Positions 60,181 through 64,000 of a stretch of 64,000 nt of DNA are shown piece after piece. The stretch's first letter is position 1; each line of letters begins with the position of its first letter. Position numbers and translations under genes: made by a program. The notes under the pieces are model-generated. The model saw nothing but the letters and a program-made list of their open reading frames with translations. It ran no database searches and was not told the DNA's origin. The DNA comes from JABDBE01 sp049585795 (lineage in GTDB: Bacteria > Acidobacteriota > Terriglobia > Terriglobales > Acidobacteriaceae). The stretch covers positions 124,001-188,000 of the forward strand of contig JBAVAQ010000021.1 of the NCBI GenBank assembly GCA_049585795.1. Direction: 5' to 3'.

Positions 60181-60612
60181 ATGATAAATCTCGGAAGAAT
60201 ATTCTATGTTGACGACAGTCCTAAGTCGCGGCGACTCTTGACCAGCGTGATTCGGAGTTGTGGATTCGAAGTGATTAGTGCGGGAGATCCGCTGGAAGCG
60301 CTGTCACGAATCAGGAAAACTTCTTTCGATCTCGCATTGCTTGATTATCAAATGCCGCATTTAAATGGCTCGCAGCTCGCGGAAAGAATTAAGCGTACAA
60401 AACCCGACGTTCCCGTGGTACTGATCTCTGGTTTTTCGGCCCTACCGCCCTTCGAACTGATCTTCGTGGACGCTCACGTAGGCCGCGGAGCAACTTTGGA
60501 TGAACTCCTCGACACCATGCGCAGCTTGATTCATGCGCGGTGCGCCGCTCTTGAACGAGACCTAATCCCACGGCCGAACGCAGGTTCAGCCGCCGTCGCA
60601 CGATTTATTTGA
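60181..60612 (+). CDS. Single-domain response regulator
   Basis: A 143-residue CheY-like receiver domain with no output domain. The acidic pair is in FYVDDSPKS near 8-16, the phospho-acceptor aspartate in LALLDYQMPHLNG near 51-63, and the switch serine in VVLISGFSAL near 79-88. The conserved lysine is not evident: its region reads VDAHVGRGATLDELL, with R. It may signal by protein contact. The upstream 260 bases (to pcaH) hold divergent promoters. Partner kinase not identified. Confidence 0.85.
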   Translation: MINLGRIFYVDDSPKSRRLLTSVIRSCGFEVISAGDPLEALSRIRKTSFDLALLDYQMPHLNGSQLAERIKRTKPDVPVVLISGFSALPPFELIFVDAHVGRGATLDELLDTMRSLIHARCAALERDLIPRPNAGSAAVARFI

Positions 60613-60707
60613 TAAATCGACATATCACAAATCTCATTGATGCTCCCACAACCGCATTGCTTGTCGCTGCCGTAGCCCGCGAATTGGTATAGTCACGACC
60701 GAGAGCA

Positions 60708-62064
60708 ATGTCCGTAAAACTCAACCGAACCTCTCTGCCGTTGTGGCGCCAGGACTTTCGCCAGACCCTCCGCCTGGCTTTGCCCCTCATTTTTGCCGAG
60801 GTTGGCTGGATGAGCATGGGCATCGTGGACACTGTCATGGTCGGACGTTTGCCCAATAGCGCCGTGGCGATTGGCGCCACAGGTCTGGGCCAGAGTCTCT
60901 ACAACAGCGTGGCCATTTTCGGCGGCGGCCTATTGCTTGGGATGGACACCTTTGTCGCCCATGCGTTCGGACGCGAAGATTTAGACGATGCCAGACACTC
61001 CTTGTTAAATGGATTATTCCTCGCTGTTGCCCTGACCCCAATCTTAATGTTAGCGATTTCATTCTGGCCGGAGCTGATGCAGCGCTTCGGTGTCAGCCCG
61101 GAACTGGTGGGGCCGATGCGGCCGTACCTGCGGGCACTCAATTGGGGTACGTTGCCGCTGCTCGGCTACTTCGCGCTCAGGCGGTATCTTCAGGCAGTAA
61201 ACGTGGCCCACCCTATCATGTTTGCCTTGATCTCTGCGAACGTCGTCAATGCTTTCGGAAATTGGGTCCTCATCTACGGGCATCTCGGCTTTCGCGCCAT
61301 GGGCATCACCGGCTCAGGTTGGTCAACTTGCTGGGCTCGCATTTATATGGCGCTCTGCCTTGCCACGACACTTTTGTTGGTGGAATCGAAACGTCTGCAA
61401 CCGGGTTGGATGGCCACGCTTAGAATCGATTTCCGGAGAATGTCGGCGTTGCTAAAACTGGGAGCGCCTGCGGCCACGCAAATCCTTTGCGAAATCGGAG
61501 CTTTCTCTGCCGCAACCGCATTGTGCGCCAGGCTCGGCCCGGTTCCTTTGGCTGGTCATGAGATTGCCTTGAACTGTGCCGCACTGACATTCATGGTGCC
61601 TTTGGGAATCAGTTCCGCCGCCGCCGTGCGCGTCGGTCAACAGTTGGGACGACGTGATCCTGAAGGCGCGCCGCGCAGGATGGTCGGCAATTCTCATCGG
61701 CGTTGGCTTCATGGCCTGTTCTGGAACTGTGTTCGTCTCTCTACCAAAACTGATCGCGCGTCTGTTCACGCCGAACCCCGCCGTCATTCGAGTGGGTGCA
61801 CAACTACTGTTAGTGGCTGCAGCGTTTCAGTTATTCGATGGTGTGCAAACCGTCGCTACTGGAGCATTGCGAGGGGCGGGCGACACCCGAACGCCTATGC
61901 TCGCAAACTTTTTCGCTTATTGGCTGGTGGGGCTTCCCGTAGGGTACGTGCTATGTTTCCGGCTGGGATGGGGCGCGCTCGGAATCTGGATCGGCCTGTG
62001 CGGCGGCTTGATGATCATCGGATCCGCACTGGTGATTACGTGGCACAAGAGAAAGCTTCGTTAA
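60708..62064 (+). CDS. MATE family efflux transporter, frameshifted
   Basis: A multidrug/toxin exporter of about 450 residues when corrected. Up to about 61660 it reads as a normal MATE protein: ALPLIFAEVGWMSMGIVDTV, AVAIGATGLGQSLYNSV, GTLPLLGYFALRRYLQA, LKLGAPAATQILCEIGAFS, and ISSAAAVRVGQQLGRRDPEG. Then an extra base in a GCGCGCCGCGC run (about 61662-61672) shifts the frame. The correct tail continues one base on, RAGWSAILIGVGFMAC, LIARLFTPNPAVIRVGAQLL, TGALRGAGDTRTPM, and ends with TAA at 62062-62064. Uncorrected, the frame runs to 62069 with unrelated residues. Sequencing error and true disruption are both possible. Confidence 0.85.
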
Positions 62065-62080
62065 CCTAAATTCGTGATAC

Positions 62081-62124
62081 GTCATCCCGAAGGCCCAACG
62101 GGCAAAGGGATCTCGCGCGGAGTG
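62081..62124 (-). repeat. Dispersed repeat R3, copy 2
   Basis: GTCATCCCGAAGGCCC and AGGGATCTCGCGCGGAG match, in reverse, the ends of the repeat at 503-556. Lies between the MATE gene and pyrR. Confidence 0.6.
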
Positions 62125-62174
62125 TTTCCTGGTCCGCAGGTGCTGAACTGCTTGCCAGGGGATCACCGCCTGCG

Positions 62175-62180
62175 TATCAT
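62175..62180 (+). promoter_or_regulatory. -10 box before pyrR
   Basis: TATCAT nine bases before the pyrR ATG; no ribosome binding site. Another leaderless candidate. Confidence 0.35.
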
Positions 62181-62189
62181 GCAACCGTT

Positions 62190-62756
62190 ATGACAACTGA
62201 AAATGTTGTGTTACAAACCAGCCTCCACCAAAAGGCGCAACTGATGTCCGCGGCTGAAATGGACCGCATCCTGGTTCGGCTCGCCTACCAGATCGTGGAA
62301 GAGAACGGCACGAATGATTTGGGACTGATCGGCGTTCGCCGTCGCGGCGTCCCGCTGGCAGAACGGCTGAGTAAGTCGATTGGGCATATCGAAGATGTCC
62401 GTGTTCCCATCGGCACATTGGATATTACTTTTTATCGCGACGACCTTTCCACGGTTGGGCCCAAGCCGGTGGTGCACGAATCGGAGATCGGCTTCTCCAT
62501 TCAAGACAAGAATATCGTCCTTGTTGACGACGTGCTCTTCACTGGCCGCACCATTCGTGCTGCTATGGACGCTCTTTTTTCGCAAGGTCGTCCGCGCCGG
62601 GTGCAATTGTGCGTGCTGATTGACCGCGGCCATCGTGAGTTACCCATCGAAGCTGCCTTCGTAGGCCGTACCGTCCAAACCACGATGAACGAAGTGATCG
62701 AAGTGAAGTTGAAAGAGATCGACGGCACAGAAAAAGTTCTTCTCATGGAGAAATAG
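62190..62756 (+). CDS. pyrR: Bifunctional pyrimidine operon regulator / uracil phosphoribosyltransferase
   Basis: A 188-residue PRTase-fold protein. The PRPP loop is NIVLVDDVLFTGRTIRAAMD near 110-129. LGLIGVRRRGVPLAERL near 44-60 and VQLCVLIDRGHRELPIEAAF near 138-157 are PyrR hallmarks. In Gram-positives PyrR binds UMP and attenuator RNA of pyr genes; here no pyr operon follows in the window, so it may act mainly as salvage enzyme or regulate elsewhere. Cytidine deaminase and a nucleoside phosphorylase are next, consistent with pyrimidine salvage. Confidence 0.93.
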   Translation: MTTENVVLQTSLHQKAQLMSAAEMDRILVRLAYQIVEENGTNDLGLIGVRRRGVPLAERLSKSIGHIEDVRVPIGTLDITFYRDDLSTVGPKPVVHESEIGFSIQDKNIVLVDDVLFTGRTIRAAMDALFSQGRPRRVQLCVLIDRGHRELPIEAAFVGRTVQTTMNEVIEVKLKEIDGTEKVLLMEK

Positions 62757-62757
62757 G

Positions 62758-62803
62758 CACGTGGGGACAGCCGCCCCGGCTGTCCAGCCGAGCAAAACTC
62801 GGC
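62758..62803. repeat. Dispersed hairpin repeat R5, copy 3
   Basis: CACGTGGGGACAGCCGCCCC then GGCTGTCCAGCC, followed by a second hairpin AGCCGAG/CTCGGCT around CAAAA. Starts right after the pyrR stop. Related to 7756-7797 and 26577-26626. Confidence 0.6.
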
Positions 62804-62890
62804 TAATCCGCTGTCAACGAAAACCATAGCGCAAAGCCAAAACCAGGTTTAGAATCAGGCGCGATTCTTTATGCCTACGCGGAATCCGTG

Positions 62891-63307
62891 ATGAAGTCGG
62901 CCAGAAGGGATGTTTCCGGCAAACAGAACCAGCGCCTGCTTCAAGCGGCGCGGAAAGCGATGAAGCACGCCTACGCTCCCTATTCTCAATTCAAAGTCGG
63001 CGCGGCCATGCTGACGTCGAAGGGCGAAGTCTTCTCCGGATGCAACGTCGAGAACGCATCCTACGGCTTGGCCAACTGCGCCGAACGCACAGCAATCTTT
63101 GCGGCGATAGCTCAGTCAGGCCCGGGACTGGACATTCGCGCCATCGCAGTTGTGAATGATCAGGGAGTGCCGTGCTCCCCATGCGGCGCCTGCCGCCAGG
63201 TGATTTACGAGTTTGGACCCGACGCGACGGTCTATTTCCAAAGCTCGAACGGTTGGAAGGAAAGCCACATCACACAATTGCTGCCGGAAGGATTCCGCCT
63301 CAAGTGA
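62891..63307 (+). CDS. cdd: Cytidine deaminase
   Basis: A 138-residue homotetrameric-type cytidine deaminase converting cytidine and deoxycytidine to the uridine forms. Substrate motif YAPYSQFKVGAAML near 29-42; zinc and catalytic residues in GCNVENASYGLANCAERTAI near 51-70 (C-A-E) and PCSPCGACRQVIYEF near 94-108. Length as expected. ATG 62891 follows a GTG codon at 62888. Its stop overlaps the next gene's GTG by four bases (GTGA), so the two are coupled. Confidence 0.95.
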   Translation: MKSARRDVSGKQNQRLLQAARKAMKHAYAPYSQFKVGAAMLTSKGEVFSGCNVENASYGLANCAERTAIFAAIAQSGPGLDIRAIAVVNDQGVPCSPCGACRQVIYEFGPDATVYFQSSNGWKESHITQLLPEGFRLK

Positions 63308-64000
63308 CCCTGCCGCAGGAAGGCCAGACGGTTCGCGCTATCGATGTCATTCGCAAGAAGCGCGACGGGCAAGAACTATCGCGCGCCGAGATCGAATATC
63401 TAGTCCGTGCCTACACCGACGGTCAGATCCCTGACTATCAAGTTTCTGCCTGGCTGATGGCCGTGATCCTCCGCGGACTCACGCGAGCCGAAACGTCCGT
63501 GTTAACCGACGCCATGCTGCATTCGGGCGAAGTGCTCGATCTCTCCGAGTTCCCGGCGAGAAAAGTAGACAAGCATTCCACCGGCGGAGTTGGTGATAAA
63601 ACTTCACTCGTGTTAGCGCCCCTCGTAGCGGCAGGCGGTTTGGTTGTCCCGATGATAAGTGGCCGTGGGCTCGGGCATACCGGCGGCACGCTCGACAAGC
63701 TCGAGTCGATTCCCGGCTTCAACGTGAACCTGTCCGTGCCTGAGTTTCGCCGAGTCCTTAAAGCCTGCGGCTGCGCCATGATCGGCCAGACCTCCGAGAT
63801 CGCTCCCGCCGACCGGAAACTCTACGCATTGCGCGATGTCACCGGAACGGTTGAGAGCCCGTATCTGATTTGCGCTTCCATCATGAGCAAAAAGTTGGCG
63901 GAGGGAATCGATGCTCTGGTTCTCGACGTCAAGACCGGCTGCGGGGCGTTCATGAAGAAAGATGAGGATGCGGAATTTCTGGCCTCATTGATGGTGGAAA
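63304..64000 (+). CDS. Pyrimidine-nucleoside/thymidine phosphorylase, cut off by window end
   Basis: The first 232 codons of a phosphorylase that splits thymidine or uridine with phosphate into base and (deoxy)ribose 1-phosphate. The family signature is VDKHSTGGVGDKTSLVLAPL near 83-102. GRGLGHTGGTLDKLESIPGF follows and then DVTGTVESPYLICASIMSKK. It starts with GTG overlapping the cdd stop (GTGA), giving a salvage operon with cdd. Whether it is DeoA or the broader Pdp type cannot be decided from the visible part. Confidence 0.93.
   Translation, partial: MTLPQEGQTVRAIDVIRKKRDGQELSRAEIEYLVRAYTDGQIPDYQVSAWLMAVILRGLTRAETSVLTDAMLHSGEVLDLSEFPARKVDKHSTGGVGDKTSLVLAPLVAAGGLVVPMISGRGLGHTGGTLDKLESIPGFNVNLSVPEFRRVLKACGCAMIGQTSEIAPADRKLYALRDVTGTVESPYLICASIMSKKLAEGIDALVLDVKTGCGAFMKKDEDAEFLASLMVE

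Noticed and set aside
62757..62890. PyrR-type attenuator or riboswitch after pyrR
   Set aside because: The hairpins there belong to dispersed repeat R5; no anti-terminator arrangement or PyrR binding loop was recognised.

Overview
The window is one contiguous, gene-dense stretch of a GC-rich Gram-negative genome. It fits best with an Acidobacteriota (Terriglobia-like) soil bacterium. The reasons are several secreted VWA-domain proteins of the acidobacterial type, a SpoIVB/S55-type secreted protein, very large TolC-family proteins, a branched acyl-CoA degradation block, and many short palindromic repeats between genes. This assignment is inference from gene content; no rRNA or other marker gene is present. 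No rRNA, tRNA, CRISPR array, prophage or transposase was recognised.

Layout. 0-7.8 kb (mostly +): VOC protein, PpiD-like folding factor, malQ, a fused ABC permease, a zinc-ribbon/XRE regulator (-) and an HD hydrolase. 7.8-17.8 kb (-): a catabolic block read leftwards with B12-dependent acyl-CoA mutase large subunit, an AlkA-type glycosylase, the mutase B12 subunit, an unknown protein, a crotonase, a methylcrotonyl-CoA-carboxylase-type carboxyltransferase, HMG-CoA lyase, a methylglutaconyl-CoA-hydratase-like crotonase, a thioesterase and histidine ammonia-lyase. Together these suggest breakdown of leucine and other branched acyl-CoAs plus histidine. The biotin carboxylase partner is not here. 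17.9-23.3 kb (-): a glycosyltransferase and two paralogous TolC-family proteins. 23.5-27.9 kb (+): truA, an aldehyde dehydrogenase, a small cysteine-containing protein and an isopropylmalate-synthase-family enzyme. 27.9-35.4 kb: two secreted proteins that look like inactivated metalloproteases, a YihY-family membrane protein and a cold-shock protein with a clear terminator. 35.5-38.4 kb (+): a small membrane protein, ychF, a four-helix-bundle gene bracketed by inverted repeats, and a ZIP transporter. 38.4-51.6 kb: three VWA proteins, the S55 protein, DUF2784 and DUF4142 proteins, a site-2 protease (frameshifted), a YaaH-family transporter and an M48 protease. 51.6-56.7 kb: a histidine kinase, an RsbRD-like protein, a CHASE3-HAMP protein and a nickel/cobalt transporter. 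57-60 kb: an aromatic-type aldehyde dehydrogenase convergent with pcaHG, suggesting aromatic aldehyde to protocatechuate ring cleavage. 60-64 kb (+): a response regulator, a MATE exporter (frameshifted), pyrR, cdd and a pyrimidine nucleoside phosphorylase that runs off the end.

The most noteworthy observations are: the four-helix-bundle gene framed by inverted repeats that also occur alone elsewhere; an acyl-CoA mutase whose substrate-pocket residues match isobutyryl-CoA mutase rather than methylmalonyl-CoA mutase; two secreted pseudo-metalloproteases whose zinc histidines have been replaced; an S55-type protein with its serine and histidine modules in the opposite order to SpoIVB; several dispersed hairpin families; and a set of genes whose -10 box lies immediately before the start codon with no ribosome binding site.
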